NCBI RefSeq assembly: GCF_010614805.1
Contig: NZ_JAAFZC010000001.1
Location: forward strand, 1,404,001 to 1,468,000
DNA length: 64,000 nucleotides
Direction of reading: 5' to 3'
Source: Pseudooceanicola aestuarii
Lineage (GTDB): Bacteria > Pseudomonadota > Alphaproteobacteria > Rhodobacterales > Rhodobacteraceae
Shown piece by piece: positions 45,687 through 55,208 of the stretch (the first letter of the stretch is position 1; each line of letters starts with the position of its first letter). A model generated the notes under the pieces. The model saw only the letters and a list, made by a program, of their open reading frames with translations. It did no database searches and was not told the origin of the DNA. The position numbers and the translations under genes are program-made.

Positions 45687-45948
45687 GATCGGCTCCGCGC
45701 GGCTGGGTGCCGTGAAAACGGGTGCGATTTCATGTGCATGTCTGGTATCCTCGTGCTGGTGGGCCGGGTCGCCCCGCCGCCGTGACGCCCAGCATTTCGT
45801 GGCCCCCCGCCGGGCGCAAGCCGATTTTTCCCTCTGCCCCCGCGTCACGGATCATGCTAGCCCTTGGCTCAGGCGCGGGCGATGGCGTCGCCCGACCTCC
45901 AGCCGATTGCACGTCCTGAACGCCGGGACCGACCTGATGGAGGCCCGC

Positions 45949-47154
45949 ATGGACCGTTCCGCCCACTTCCGTTTTCACAACGGGGAGAAATCCCCGCTGC
46001 CCTTCGCCGAGATCGAGTATGAAGCCCGCCTGAAGGGCCTGCGTCAGCTGATGGAGGACGCCGGGGTGCAGGCCGTGGTCCTGACCTCGATGCAGGGCAT
46101 CGCCTATTATTCCGGCTTTCTCTACTGCGCCTTTGGCCGCCCCTACGGGCTGGTCGTGACGGAGAGCGAATCCGTGACCATCAGTGCCGGGATCGACGGC
46201 GGCCAGCCCTGGCGGCGCTGCCATGGCGACAACATCACCTATACCGACTGGACGCGGGACAATTTCTGGCGCGCCGTGGCCCATGTGGCGGGCTCCGGGC
46301 GGATCGTCGGGTACGAGGGCGATCACCTGACATTGGTGCAGCGCGAGAAGCTGGAGGACCACCTGTCGCCACTGGTCCAGGTGGATCTGGCCGAACCGCT
46401 GATGCGGCAGCGCATGATCAAGAGCCCGGCGGAAATCGCCCTGATCCGGGAGGGGGCGCGAATCGCCGATCTGGGGGGCGCCGCCATCCGGGACGCCATC
46501 GCCCGCGGCGCGCGGGAGATCGACATTGCCATGGCCGGTCGCGACGCGATGGAGCTGGAGATCGCCCGCGCCTTCCCCGATGCCGAATACCGGGACACCT
46601 GGGTCTGGTTCCAGTCCGGGCTGAACACCGACGGCGCCCACAACCCCGTCACCTCCCGCCGGTTGGCGCGGGGCGATATCCTGTCGCTGAACACCTTTCC
46701 CATGATTTCGGGCTATTACACCGCGCTGGAGCGGACCCTGTTTCTGGGCGAGGTCGACGAAGCCTCTCTGAAAATATGGGAAACCAATGTCGAGGCGCAT
46801 GAACTGGGCCTGTCGCTGCTGCTGCCGGGCCGGTCCTGCGCGGAGGTGACGGCGGAGATCAACGCGCTTTTCGCCGATGAGGGCCTGCTGCAATACCGCA
46901 GCTTCGGCTACGGCCATTCCTTCGGTGTGCTGTCGCATTACTACGGCCGGGAAGCCGGGCTGGAACTGCGGGAGGATATAGATACGGTGCTGGAACCGGG
47001 CATGGTCGTGTCGATGGAACCGATGCTGACCCTGCCGCAGGACATGCCGGGTGCGGGCGGGTATCGCGAACATGATATCCTGCTGATCACGGCAGAGGGG
47101 AACGAGAACCTGACCGGGTTCCCCTACGGGCCGGAGCACAACGTGGTGGGCTAG
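45949..47154 (+). CDS. Creatinase (creatine amidinohydrolase)
   Basis: A 401-residue M24 pita-bread-fold protein strikingly like Pseudomonas putida creatinase (403 residues). Shared stretches include YYSGFLYCAFGRPYGLVVTE, NIDGGQPWRR-like IDGGQPWRRC, TWVWFQSGLNTDGAHNPVT, GYYTALERTLFLG, and YRSFGYGHSFGVLSHYYGRE. The catalytic His lies in GYGHSFG. Unlike M24 aminopeptidases it uses no metal. It hydrolyses creatine to sarcosine and urea. ATG 45949 was preferred to the one 12 bases earlier because GGAGG precedes it. The next gene encodes a candidate sarcosine oxidase. Confidence 0.93.
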   Translation: MDRSAHFRFHNGEKSPLPFAEIEYEARLKGLRQLMEDAGVQAVVLTSMQGIAYYSGFLYCAFGRPYGLVVTESESVTISAGIDGGQPWRRCHGDNITYTDWTRDNFWRAVAHVAGSGRIVGYEGDHLTLVQREKLEDHLSPLVQVDLAEPLMRQRMIKSPAEIALIREGARIADLGGAAIRDAIARGAREIDIAMAGRDAMELEIARAFPDAEYRDTWVWFQSGLNTDGAHNPVTSRRLARGDILSLNTFPMISGYYTALERTLFLGEVDEASLKIWETNVEAHELGLSLLLPGRSCAEVTAEINALFADEGLLQYRSFGYGHSFGVLSHYYGREAGLELREDIDTVLEPGMVVSMEPMLTLPQDMPGAGGYREHDILLITAEGNENLTGFPYGPEHNVVG

Positions 47155-47170
47155 ACAAGAAGGGGGTGCC

Positions 47171-48439
47171 ATGGCGGAACAGGGCCTTTGGGCCGCGACG
47201 GGGGGCGATGCGGTGGCTGCGCCGCCGTTGACCGGTGCGGCGACGGCGGATCTGGTGGTGATCGGCGGTGGCTTTACCGGATGTTCCGCCGCGTTCCACG
47301 CCGCGCAGGCCGGGCTGCGCGTGGTGCTGATCGAGGCGCAGGAGTTCGGCCATGGCGGATCGGGGCGCAATGTCGGGCTGGTCAACGCCGGGCTGTGGCT
47401 GCCCCCTGACCGCATCGTGGACCGGATGGGAGCGGCGGCGGGCGAACGGCTGACCCGCGCCCTGGGCGCCGCGCCGGACCTGGTGTTCGACCTGATCGAC
47501 CGCCATTCCATCGCCTGCGAGCCGGTGCGCGCCGGAACCCTGCATCTGGCGCATCGACCCGCCGCCCTGGCCGAATTGCGCGGCCGCCACGAACAGGGGC
47601 AGGCGCGGCAGATGCCGTTGCGCCTGCTGGATGCGGACCAGACCGCAGCGCGGGTGGGGACACGGGCATTCCACGGCGCGCTGTTCGATCCGCGCGCGGG
47701 CACCATACAGCCGCTGGCCTATGTCCGGGGACTGGCCCGTGCCGCACAGGCGGCAGGCGCCGCGCTGCATGCCGGTGCCCCGGTGCGGCGCATCGCGCGG
47801 CAAGGCGACGGCTGGCAGGTAGAGACCAGTGGCGGCCGCGTCGCCGCCGGGGCGCTGATCCTGGCCACCAATGCCTATGCCCGGGGACTGGATCGGACCG
47901 CCGCGCCCGCGCCCGCGCCGCTGACCCCGGTGGGGTTCTTCCAGATCGCCACCGCCCCTGTCACCGCGCCGCAAATCCTGCCGGGCGGGGAAGGGGCGTG
48001 GGATACCGGCACGGTCATGACCTCCCTACGGCGGGACGCGGCGGGGCGGGTGATCCTGGGCGGGATGGGCCGGCTGGACCTGCCCCATGCGGGGCTGCAT
48101 CGCCATTGGGCGCGGCGCGAACTGGCACGAAACTTTCCCGACCTGGCTGACGCACCCATCGAACAGGCCTGGTGGGGCCGCATCGGGATGAGCGGGGACA
48201 AATTGCCGATGATTGCGCGGCTGGGGCCGCAGGGCTATGCGCCGCAAGGTTATTCCGGGCGCGGTATCGGGCCGGGCACGCTGATCGGGCGGGCGCTGGC
48301 ACAGGCAATCGCCACGGGCGCCGAGGCGGATCTGCCGCTGGTGCCTGTCGATCCGCCCCGCCGCCCCCTGACCGGCGCCGAAGGCGCGATGATCGAAGCC
48401 GGAGCCGCCCTCTATCACGCCATGGCCGCGCGCGGCTGA
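47171..48439 (+). CDS. FAD-dependent amine oxidoreductase (DAO family), candidate sarcosine oxidase
   Basis: A 422-residue flavoprotein with DLVVIGGGFTGCSAAFHAAQAG at the N-terminus, the RNVGLVNAGLWLP segment, RAGTIQPLAYVRGLARAA in the middle and GRIGMSGDKLPMIARLG and GYSGRGIGPGTLIGR near the end. The DAO family includes glycine/sarcosine oxidases, DadA and PuuB. Starting 16 bases after creatinase with a strong AAGAAGGGGG, it is well placed to oxidise sarcosine to glycine and formaldehyde. Other N-methyl or polyamine substrates remain possible. Confidence 0.85.
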   Translation: MAEQGLWAATGGDAVAAPPLTGAATADLVVIGGGFTGCSAAFHAAQAGLRVVLIEAQEFGHGGSGRNVGLVNAGLWLPPDRIVDRMGAAAGERLTRALGAAPDLVFDLIDRHSIACEPVRAGTLHLAHRPAALAELRGRHEQGQARQMPLRLLDADQTAARVGTRAFHGALFDPRAGTIQPLAYVRGLARAAQAAGAALHAGAPVRRIARQGDGWQVETSGGRVAAGALILATNAYARGLDRTAAPAPAPLTPVGFFQIATAPVTAPQILPGGEGAWDTGTVMTSLRRDAAGRVILGGMGRLDLPHAGLHRHWARRELARNFPDLADAPIEQAWWGRIGMSGDKLPMIARLGPQGYAPQGYSGRGIGPGTLIGRALAQAIATGAEADLPLVPVDPPRRPLTGAEGAMIEAGAALYHAMAARG

Positions 48440-48558
48440 CCAGCAGCCAGGGCGCGCGGCCGTCTTTCCCGCAGGGACCAGCCGCCGGGCCCCCTCAGGT
48501 CGCCTGCAAGGTCAGGGGCGCCGAACCAGCGCCAGACGTCCTTCCGGCCAGGTCGCGA

Positions 48559-49113
48559 TCAGGTGCCGAACCGGCCCAGTTCGCGGAAATCCATCTGGCC
48601 CAGCAGGTCAAGCACCGCGTCGGCCTCCCCCTCGCCCTTGACCAGGATGCGGTTGTCGATCAGCCCCTGCACGGTGTTGTCCTGAATGGCGAATTTCTGG
48701 CGGCCCACCCGTTCGACCTGCATCCCCATCATCCCGGCATTGGCCAACATGCCCGACATCGCCCCGACCATGGGATTGTCGGCCATGATGGACAGGGTGA
48801 TCTCTGTCCCGTCGGGATCGGCATAGGTCGCCTCTGCCCCGACGCCTCCGCCCATCATGCCCATCGCGGCGCTCATCTCGGTGTTGACGGTGCGGGTCCA
48901 GCCTTCGGGTGCGGGGGGCAGGAAACCGCCCAGGCTGTCGGCCTTCATCGTCATCATCTTCTGGCGGGCGAAATCCAACTCCTCCAGCGCGTAGGACAGG
49001 TCGCCCTCTTCATAGGCCTCCAGCGCGGAGCGCAGGGTATCGGAGACCTCATCCGCCGCCAAAGGCGAGGTAAGCACGAGGATCAGGGCAAGGGACATGG
49101 CGGATCGGGACAT
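48559..49113 (-). CDS. Exported hypothetical protein, methionine-rich middle
   Basis: A 184-residue protein with a signal peptide (MSRSAMSLALILVLTSPLAA). The mature part begins with a helical, acidic segment (LRSALEAYEEGDLSYALEEL), then LPPAPEGWTRTV and two Met/Gly-rich stretches (MSAAMGMMGGGVG, GMLANAGMMGMQ). I do not recognise a named family. It has no transmembrane segment after the signal, so it is probably periplasmic. AAGGAG precedes the ATG at 49113. It is divergent from the coiled-coil/AAA operon across 163 bases and could share its control. Confidence 0.7.
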   Translation of the reverse strand: MSRSAMSLALILVLTSPLAADEVSDTLRSALEAYEEGDLSYALEELDFARQKMMTMKADSLGGFLPPAPEGWTRTVNTEMSAAMGMMGGGVGAEATYADPDGTEITLSIMADNPMVGAMSGMLANAGMMGMQVERVGRQKFAIQDNTVQGLIDNRILVKGEGEADAVLDLLGQMDFRELGRFGT

Positions 49114-49276
49114 GGAAATACTCCTTGAAAATGCCGGTCCAGAATGTCGCCGGGAACCGAACCGGGCAAGTCCCCTCTGGCACGGCAAAGTTTGACGAAA
49201 TGTCATGACGGGTTGATGCAAACCGGGATAAGAACGACCATATCATTGGATAATTCATCACCAGCAGGAGTGTTCC

Positions 49277-50353
49277 ATGTCCGATTTCGACGCGCAGGTC
49301 CGCGAAAGCCAGACGCAAGTGGCCGACGCGCAGGCCAAGATCGCGGAGCTGACCAGCCGGATCGAGCTGGCGCGCCAGAAGATCAAGTCGGGTGACGACG
49401 CGGTGGTGGACATCGAAAACGCGACGCTGGACGACGTGCACGCCCATACGGAGGCGATGAACGCCAATATCGCCGAGCTGATCATGGGGCTGGACGATGT
49501 CACGGCGGCCTTCTCCCGCGATTTCGATGAAATGCGGTCGAAAACCGGGTGGGAGAAGTTCATCGGCATCTTTTCCGGTGCGAAATCCGACCAGATGCGG
49601 CAGGAGCGGGTCCGCTCGGCCTCCATTGACGACAAGTTGCAGGATCTGATCGCCAAATCCGACGTGATCACCCAACTTCTGGAGGGGCAATTGTCCGTGC
49701 TGAACGAACAGAAGGACAAGGTGGAGGCGAACCTGACCGACACCCTGGACGAGCGTGAGTTCACGGTGGGGGAGCTGGAAACCGTCCGGGCGGAAATCCT
49801 GGCCGTGGATCCGCAGATCATCGAGCTGGAGAACAGGATCGCCGTTGAACAGGATGCCGCCGCACGGACCAAGCTGGAGACGGAACTGGCCGACCTGAAC
49901 CAGCGCTACAACGCGATGGTGCAGGACGAACAGGTGAAACTGGCGAAAAGCCAGACGCTGGAACGCTATATCGAGAAGGGCAAATCCTGGGTCGATTCGC
50001 TTCAGAACCAGGCGGCGACGCAGATGGTGCTGATCAACAAGTTGCAGACGGACACGAAGCAGCGGGTGGTACTGTACGACGCGCTGACCAAATCGCTGAA
50101 GACCGCGCAGCAGCAGGAAATCGCCCACCGCATCAACGAGATCGGGACCGAGACGGACAAGCAGGCGCAGCAGGCCATGGCGCAGATCGGCGCCGCCACC
50201 AATGCCCGCATGGCTGACATGATGGAGGCCCATGAGGGCCACATGGTCTTTGCCCGCGAGGTGCTGGAAGCCAAGGCAAAGGCCGATGACCGCTTTGCCC
50301 GCCGGTTCCAGGCGATTGTCGAGAAACACGACAAGAACCTGTATGGCGGCTGA
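49277..50353 (+). CDS. Cytoplasmic coiled-coil protein, TelA/PspA-like in architecture
   Basis: A 358-residue protein, almost entirely charged helix with no signal or membrane segment. Residues 1-45 and 125-230 are heptad-rich coiled coil (VADAQAKIAELTSRIELARQ, VGELETVRAEILAVDPQIIELE). A short hydrophobic patch WEKFIGIFSGAK near residue 92 separates them. The layout (amphipathic core, then long helices with NEQKDKVEANL and LINKLQTDTKQRV) recalls the TelA toxic-anion-resistance family, and less so PspA, but I cannot prove either. First gene of a six-gene operon; AGGAG precedes the ATG. Confidence 0.7.
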   Translation: MSDFDAQVRESQTQVADAQAKIAELTSRIELARQKIKSGDDAVVDIENATLDDVHAHTEAMNANIAELIMGLDDVTAAFSRDFDEMRSKTGWEKFIGIFSGAKSDQMRQERVRSASIDDKLQDLIAKSDVITQLLEGQLSVLNEQKDKVEANLTDTLDEREFTVGELETVRAEILAVDPQIIELENRIAVEQDAAARTKLETELADLNQRYNAMVQDEQVKLAKSQTLERYIEKGKSWVDSLQNQAATQMVLINKLQTDTKQRVVLYDALTKSLKTAQQQEIAHRINEIGTETDKQAQQAMAQIGAATNARMADMMEAHEGHMVFAREVLEAKAKADDRFARRFQAIVEKHDKNLYGG

Positions 50354-50361
50354 GGCCCTCG

Positions 50362-51522
50362 ATGCCTGACCTTCCCCCGATGTCAGAGGCGCGGCTGTCC
50401 GATACCGCCGCACAAGATCACGTCGGCCTGACGGATACCTTTGCCTCCCGCCGGTATTTCCGCAAGTTCGAGGCGATCACCGCACATCTCGCCCGCGTTG
50501 CCGGCGTTATGGAGGTGGAAGGCAGCCTGACGCGGCAGGAGACCGAGATCCTGACCCGGCATATCACCGCGCTGACTTTCACCTTCCGCGCGTTGTCGAT
50601 GAAATACCTGCTCGCCGGGCGGGATACGGGGCGGTTCTTCGGCTCCCTCACCATCGACAATCACGAAAGCGGCTTTCCCGCCGCGCAGGAACTGATGGTG
50701 ATGGCCAATGACGCGCAACAGGCGGAGCGGCATCTGCGCGACACGCCCACCGCGCCCGAGCTGAAACAGCAGATGCTGCGCAAGATCATGGGCGATCTGG
50801 AATTGCCGACCAAGCTGCAATTCGCCCTGTCCCAGCGGCTATATTATGAGGAATTGTCGCGCGGGTCGCTGTTCTGGCCGCGCAATGACCCGGAAGCGGT
50901 GTGGATCACCAACCTGTCCGACCGGCGGCGGCGCTACCTGCTGCATTGGTCGGTCTACGACAGCCAGGTCAACCTGCCGGTCCTCTACCTGATGGAAGTG
51001 GAGGATACCGGCCGCGACGCCTTGCCGCGCGATCAGCGCCGCTGGCCCGAGGTGCAGGCGCATCTGATCGGGCAAAGTCTGGGCGGGTTGAAACTTCTGA
51101 CCATCGCGCAGGGGTTCGACACGGATTTCGACGACCTCCACCCCAAGCGGCTGCGGCGGTTCCACCTGGGGCCGATGTATTCCCACGCCTACACCCGCCA
51201 GTCCGGCCCGATCCGCGACGTGCTGGCCGAAGCAGCCAGCCCTGAAGGGGAGGATTGGGCCCTGGCCTGGACCTCGGAGGATCTGCACAGCGAGAGCGTC
51301 CGCTCGGAACGGGCCGGCTGGTTCGGCAGCGTGGAGCGGGAGGTCTACGCCCTCGATCCCTTTGCCGGGCGCGGGGCGGAGACGGGGGCCACCCGTCAGG
51401 ACCGCGCGCTGATTCTGCCCGCCCGTCCCTACCAGGTGCTGGCCGAGAAGAACCCCCCCGGCTTTGCCGCCATCCGCAAGTTCGTCGTCAGCCCCGCCGG
51501 ACGGGTGCTGAGCTACCGTTGA
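50362..51522 (+). CDS. Uncharacterised protein of the AAA cluster
   Basis: A 386-residue soluble protein I do not recognise. The N-terminal half is helical (ARVAGVMEVEGSLTRQETEILTRHITAL in part: GSLTRQETEILTRH). The centre has QRLYYEELSRGSLFWPRND and RRYLLHWSVYDSQVNLPVLYLMEVE, a possible beta-rich core. No nucleotide-binding or catalytic motif is obvious. It begins 8 bases after the coiled-coil gene and 40 bases before the ATPase gene, so it is likely a structural partner of both. Confidence 0.65.
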   Translation: MPDLPPMSEARLSDTAAQDHVGLTDTFASRRYFRKFEAITAHLARVAGVMEVEGSLTRQETEILTRHITALTFTFRALSMKYLLAGRDTGRFFGSLTIDNHESGFPAAQELMVMANDAQQAERHLRDTPTAPELKQQMLRKIMGDLELPTKLQFALSQRLYYEELSRGSLFWPRNDPEAVWITNLSDRRRRYLLHWSVYDSQVNLPVLYLMEVEDTGRDALPRDQRRWPEVQAHLIGQSLGGLKLLTIAQGFDTDFDDLHPKRLRRFHLGPMYSHAYTRQSGPIRDVLAEAASPEGEDWALAWTSEDLHSESVRSERAGWFGSVEREVYALDPFAGRGAETGATRQDRALILPARPYQVLAEKNPPGFAAIRKFVVSPAGRVLSYR

Positions 51523-51562
51523 CCGGCCCCTTCGTGGCGCCCCACCATGTGGAGACCCCCAG

Positions 51563-53509
51563 ATGAGCCTGACCACCGACCAGATGGAACTGCGCGAGGA
51601 GGACATCCAGGCGCATTACGACGCCGCCCATGCCCTGTTGGACGGGTTCGACCACGCCCCGCGGATTGCCACGCCCGCAGGGGACGCGGCGCCCGCCACG
51701 GCAGAACGTTCACCGGGGATCGGCGGGCGGCGGCGGTTCCGGTCCACCACGCCGGGGCTGGTCACGCGGCGGGTGGAACGGCGTGCCGGCGTTCACCTGC
51801 TTGACACAATCGCGGAATGCGATGCGGGCGATCCGCTGACCTCGCCCCGGCAGGCGGCGGTGGGCGTGGCGCTGCGCCGGGCGCTGGCCATCGCCCTGGC
51901 GATGGGGGATGGATTTGCCGATCAGACCGGGCTGGCCGATCTGAAACGGCAGAACCTGGAAAACGCCCTGCCCGCCGCCCGCCGGGCGGAGTTCACCGAA
52001 TTGCTGGCCGCCGAATCTCTGGTGGTGCTGCATGTGCTGGGCAATGCCCTGTCCTTTTTGCTGGCGCCCCATGCCGGGGAGGTGACGGTGGAGTTGGGCG
52101 GCGTGGAGGAGGTGCTGACCGATAACGCCCAGCTGGCGCTGCACGGCACGCTGTGGGAACTGGATCAGCAGATCACCAGCCATGCCGCAGGGCAGGAGGA
52201 CCGACTGGTTCCCACCGCGCTGGCCTATGCCGACCTGCTGATGGACAAGATCGCCCGCCGTGCAGAAACCGCGCCGCGCACCGCGCCCTTTGCCGCCGCC
52301 TCCTGGCGGGTGGAAGCCGACGACCTGACCCTTCAGGGCTTTACCCCCGCGCGACGCGGCAAGGGCAGCACCCTGACCATGAGTTTCAAGAAACCGGAGG
52401 AGGTGGTGGGCAACCACATCGCCAAATATCAGGCGATGAAACTGGCCAAGATGCTGATGGCCTATGATTTCGACCGGCGGCTGAACCCCTTTGCCGAACT
52501 GGGCGGGTTCATCTTCACCTTCATGGGCGACGGGATGCCGGGCACGGGCAAGACGACGCTGATCCAGATGATGGCCGGGCTGATCGACACGTATTGCCGC
52601 AACGCGGGCTATCCGTTCCGCTATCAGAACCTCAGCACCGAAAACATCGACAGCTATCAGGGAAAATCGGGCCAGAACGCCAAGGCCTTCATCAACAACG
52701 TGCTTGACCCTGGTGTCATCGGCTTTGGCACCATCGACGATATCGACCAGCTTGCGGGCAAACGCGGTGACCGCCAATCCTCTGCCGGGCAACTGGAGAT
52801 TACCGCCGTGCTGATGGAGAGCTTTGCCGGTGCCAACACGGTGGTGCGCGGCAATTGCACCTTCGGCATGTTCTCCAACTACCCCGAGAACGTGGACGAC
52901 GCCCTGCGCCAGCGCGCCGGGGCGCGGTTCCTGGTGGACGGGCCCCAGACGCGGGAGGATTACATCGACATCCTGGCCCTGCTGATGGGCCAGCGGCACG
53001 ACATTCCGCTGGGCGATCACGACCTGTTCTCCAACCAGCAGATCAAACGCGCCGTCGCCGCCAGCTTTGCCGCGCATGAACGCCCGAAGGAACCGGGGCT
53101 GCTGAATGTCTTCGACCGGGTGCAGGACCAGCACGGGGCGCTGGACACGCTGGCCAAGCTGGGCACATACCTGAAGGCGATTCAGCAGGCCGACCCGCGC
53201 TTTACCGGGCGGGCGATCAAGAACATCACCGATGCGGTCAAGGTCCGTGCCATGGATTTCGAACTGCCCGACGCCTGGATGGAACAGCCTGAATTGTTCC
53301 TGTTCAAACCCTATGACGAGAAACGCGCCATGATCGAGGACCTGCGCCAGCCGATCACGGTGGAGATGGTCCTGCAGGAGATCAATCGCTACGCCGACAG
53401 CGAATTCCGCTATGCCGACAAATCCGACGAGGCCGCGATCGCCGACATGGTGCGCGATTTCGGCCGGCAGGAGGCGGCGAAAGCGCGCTACTTGGCGGAA
53501 AAGGGGTGA
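51563..53509 (+). CDS. AAA-type ATPase of an uncharacterised cluster
   Basis: A 648-residue protein. Residues 1-300 form an alpha-helical domain without known motifs, including a flexible Ala/Pro/Arg-rich part (40-75). The ATPase core has Walker A GMPGTGKT at 324-331, Walker B GFGTIDDID at 387-395 and arginines in NVDDALRQRAGARF (444-456) placed like AAA sensor and arginine-finger residues. SYQGKSGQNAKAFINNV (364-380) resembles a pore or substrate-facing loop. No protease, helicase or membrane segment. It is the engine of the six-gene operon, presumably remodelling one of its protein partners. Confidence 0.8.
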   Translation: MSLTTDQMELREEDIQAHYDAAHALLDGFDHAPRIATPAGDAAPATAERSPGIGGRRRFRSTTPGLVTRRVERRAGVHLLDTIAECDAGDPLTSPRQAAVGVALRRALAIALAMGDGFADQTGLADLKRQNLENALPAARRAEFTELLAAESLVVLHVLGNALSFLLAPHAGEVTVELGGVEEVLTDNAQLALHGTLWELDQQITSHAAGQEDRLVPTALAYADLLMDKIARRAETAPRTAPFAAASWRVEADDLTLQGFTPARRGKGSTLTMSFKKPEEVVGNHIAKYQAMKLAKMLMAYDFDRRLNPFAELGGFIFTFMGDGMPGTGKTTLIQMMAGLIDTYCRNAGYPFRYQNLSTENIDSYQGKSGQNAKAFINNVLDPGVIGFGTIDDIDQLAGKRGDRQSSAGQLEITAVLMESFAGANTVVRGNCTFGMFSNYPENVDDALRQRAGARFLVDGPQTREDYIDILALLMGQRHDIPLGDHDLFSNQQIKRAVAASFAAHERPKEPGLLNVFDRVQDQHGALDTLAKLGTYLKAIQQADPRFTGRAIKNITDAVKVRAMDFELPDAWMEQPELFLFKPYDEKRAMIEDLRQPITVEMVLQEINRYADSEFRYADKSDEAAIADMVRDFGRQEAAKARYLAEKG

Positions 53510-53531
53510 TTGCCATGACCTGGGGGAACAC

Positions 53532-54929
53532 ATGAAACGCCTGATCGAAAAGGGCCTGATGTATGGCAACCTGGTCCATGTCGGGAGTCCCGCGCTGGTT
53601 GAACGTTACAACCGGGCGCTGGCGCATCTGACGGGGAAGCGGACCCAGCTGGCCGAATTCCACGTGGATATCTCCGGCTATTCGCCCGAGGTGGGGGAAG
53701 AACTGGGGGATGAGCTTTACCTGAACGAGAACGGGTGCAACCGGCAGTTCATCCTGCTGAGCACCGAACAGAAAACCGCGCCGCTGCTGAATGCGGCCTT
53801 CTCGACCTCGCGCTCGATCCTGCGAACGTTCATCGAGGCGAACGAATCGCAGCTGTTCGCCTTGACCGCGCGCGATGCCGTGGCGGGGGAGCTGGTGAAT
53901 TCCGTCTTTTCCGTCGCCGATCCGGTGCGGCTGTTCGATATCCGCAAGGTCGTGGTGGAGGCCGATACCACCACCGGCACCGTGCGCGATGCCGAAGAAC
54001 TGGGCCAGATGACCGACCGGTTCCTGACCGAGGAAGACGCCTGGTTCGATGACGTGCTGATCGCGCGCATGATCTCCATGGCCAAACGCACCGGCGACGT
54101 GACGCGCAACCCGGTGCGCCTGACCCGGATGGAATTCGCGCAGGACAATTTCTGGACGGCGCATTTTGGCGGGCTCTACCTGTTTCGCGGGGTGGAGCAT
54201 CCGGCCCTCATTGCCGCCGGCGACCGCACCGCCCTGGGTGACCTGCCGATCCCCTATGTCTTTGACCTGGGTCAGCGCAACCGGATCGCGCGGTTCCTGG
54301 ACCTGAACGGGCTGGTCGAACCCATCGTCAGGGCGCGCGGCATCGACGCCTCCGCCATCCTGCGGCAGAAGATGGATTTCATCATCGTCGACACCGCCCG
54401 CGACGAGGGGCTGGACCTGGCCGGCGCCACCCGCCGCGACCTGCGCGCCATCGCCCGCCATAATGCCGACCGCCTGCCCCCCGAATACCATGCCCTGCGC
54501 CAGTTGCTGGCCTGGGCGGAGGACGGCGGCGACTGGCCGCGCATCACCTCGGATCACGCGGCCTATTTCCACACGCTGCGCGCCACCGATACGCCGGATC
54601 GCGACCTGGTGAACATGCTGCTGGCCGAACTGGCGCCCAAGGACGTGCGCCAGCTGTTCATCTGCCACAAGCCGCTGTTCTACCGCCTTTACGCCAGTTG
54701 GCCCGAGGCCAAGAAAGCTTACGTGGCCGAGTTCCTGGCCCGTGAATACCTGGCGGACAAGGTAGGTGCGCGGGATGCGCTTTTCGGGCATGATGCCCCG
54801 ATGGAGGAACCGCCCGCGCGCCCCCGCGTCGATGCCCGTCGCAAGCGCGGCGACACGCGCAAGGTCAGCGAAGATGACCTGATCCGTCGCGTCGGACCCT
54901 GGGGCGCCGTGCAGACGAAAGGACGCTGA
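53532..54929 (+). CDS. DUF6638-like protein of the AAA cluster
   Basis: A 465-residue soluble protein opening MKRLIEKGLMYGNLVHVGSP. It continues with AEFHVDISGYSPEVGEELGD, NGCNRQFILLSTEQ and a helical C-terminal half ending in a basic tail (ARRKRGDTRKVS). I believe this is the family named DUF6638 in Rhodobacteraceae, but cannot verify that here. No catalytic motif is visible. The start at 53532 follows GGGGG and is 22 bases after the ATPase gene; the stop overlaps the next start by one base. Confidence 0.65.
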   Translation: MKRLIEKGLMYGNLVHVGSPALVERYNRALAHLTGKRTQLAEFHVDISGYSPEVGEELGDELYLNENGCNRQFILLSTEQKTAPLLNAAFSTSRSILRTFIEANESQLFALTARDAVAGELVNSVFSVADPVRLFDIRKVVVEADTTTGTVRDAEELGQMTDRFLTEEDAWFDDVLIARMISMAKRTGDVTRNPVRLTRMEFAQDNFWTAHFGGLYLFRGVEHPALIAAGDRTALGDLPIPYVFDLGQRNRIARFLDLNGLVEPIVRARGIDASAILRQKMDFIIVDTARDEGLDLAGATRRDLRAIARHNADRLPPEYHALRQLLAWAEDGGDWPRITSDHAAYFHTLRATDTPDRDLVNMLLAELAPKDVRQLFICHKPLFYRLYASWPEAKKAYVAEFLAREYLADKVGARDALFGHDAPMEEPPARPRVDARRKRGDTRKVSEDDLIRRVGPWGAVQTKGR

Positions 54930-55198
54930 TGATGCTGGCCCTGTTGCGCCTGGCCCTGGTGGGCTTCGTGATCCTGACGCTGGTCTATGTCGGGGTGTCG
55001 ATCTGGTCCCGCCAGATGCGCCGTCGCAAGCTGCGCCGCCAGTGGAAGGACGAGGGCCGCACCGGCGACCGCGATGCCTGGATTCGCGACGGGCTGGAGG
55101 ATTACGACGACAGCTTTCGCCGCCACTTGATCCTGCTGGTCTACATCGTTCCGGTGGCCATCATCGGCCTGATCATCTATGCCGTGAACTTCATGTAA
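54929..55198 (+). CDS. Small two-helix membrane protein of the AAA cluster
   Basis: An 89-residue protein with two hydrophobic segments (LLRLALVGFVILTLVYVGVS and HLILLVYIVPVAIIGLIIYA) joined by a strongly basic then acidic loop (RQMRRRKLRRQWKDEGRTGD, LEDYDDSF). The ATG shares its A with the preceding stop. It could anchor the soluble cluster proteins at the inner membrane. No family recognised. Confidence 0.7.
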   Translation: MMLALLRLALVGFVILTLVYVGVSIWSRQMRRRKLRRQWKDEGRTGDRDAWIRDGLEDYDDSFRRHLILLVYIVPVAIIGLIIYAVNFM

Positions 55199-55208
55199 GG
55201 AGCTGGCC

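Noticed and set aside
49178..49200. A TGGCAC sequence upstream of the coiled-coil gene, suggesting a sigma-54 promoter as for PspA operons.
   Set aside because: The required GC at the -12 position is not present ten bases after the GG, so the element does not fit sigma-54.
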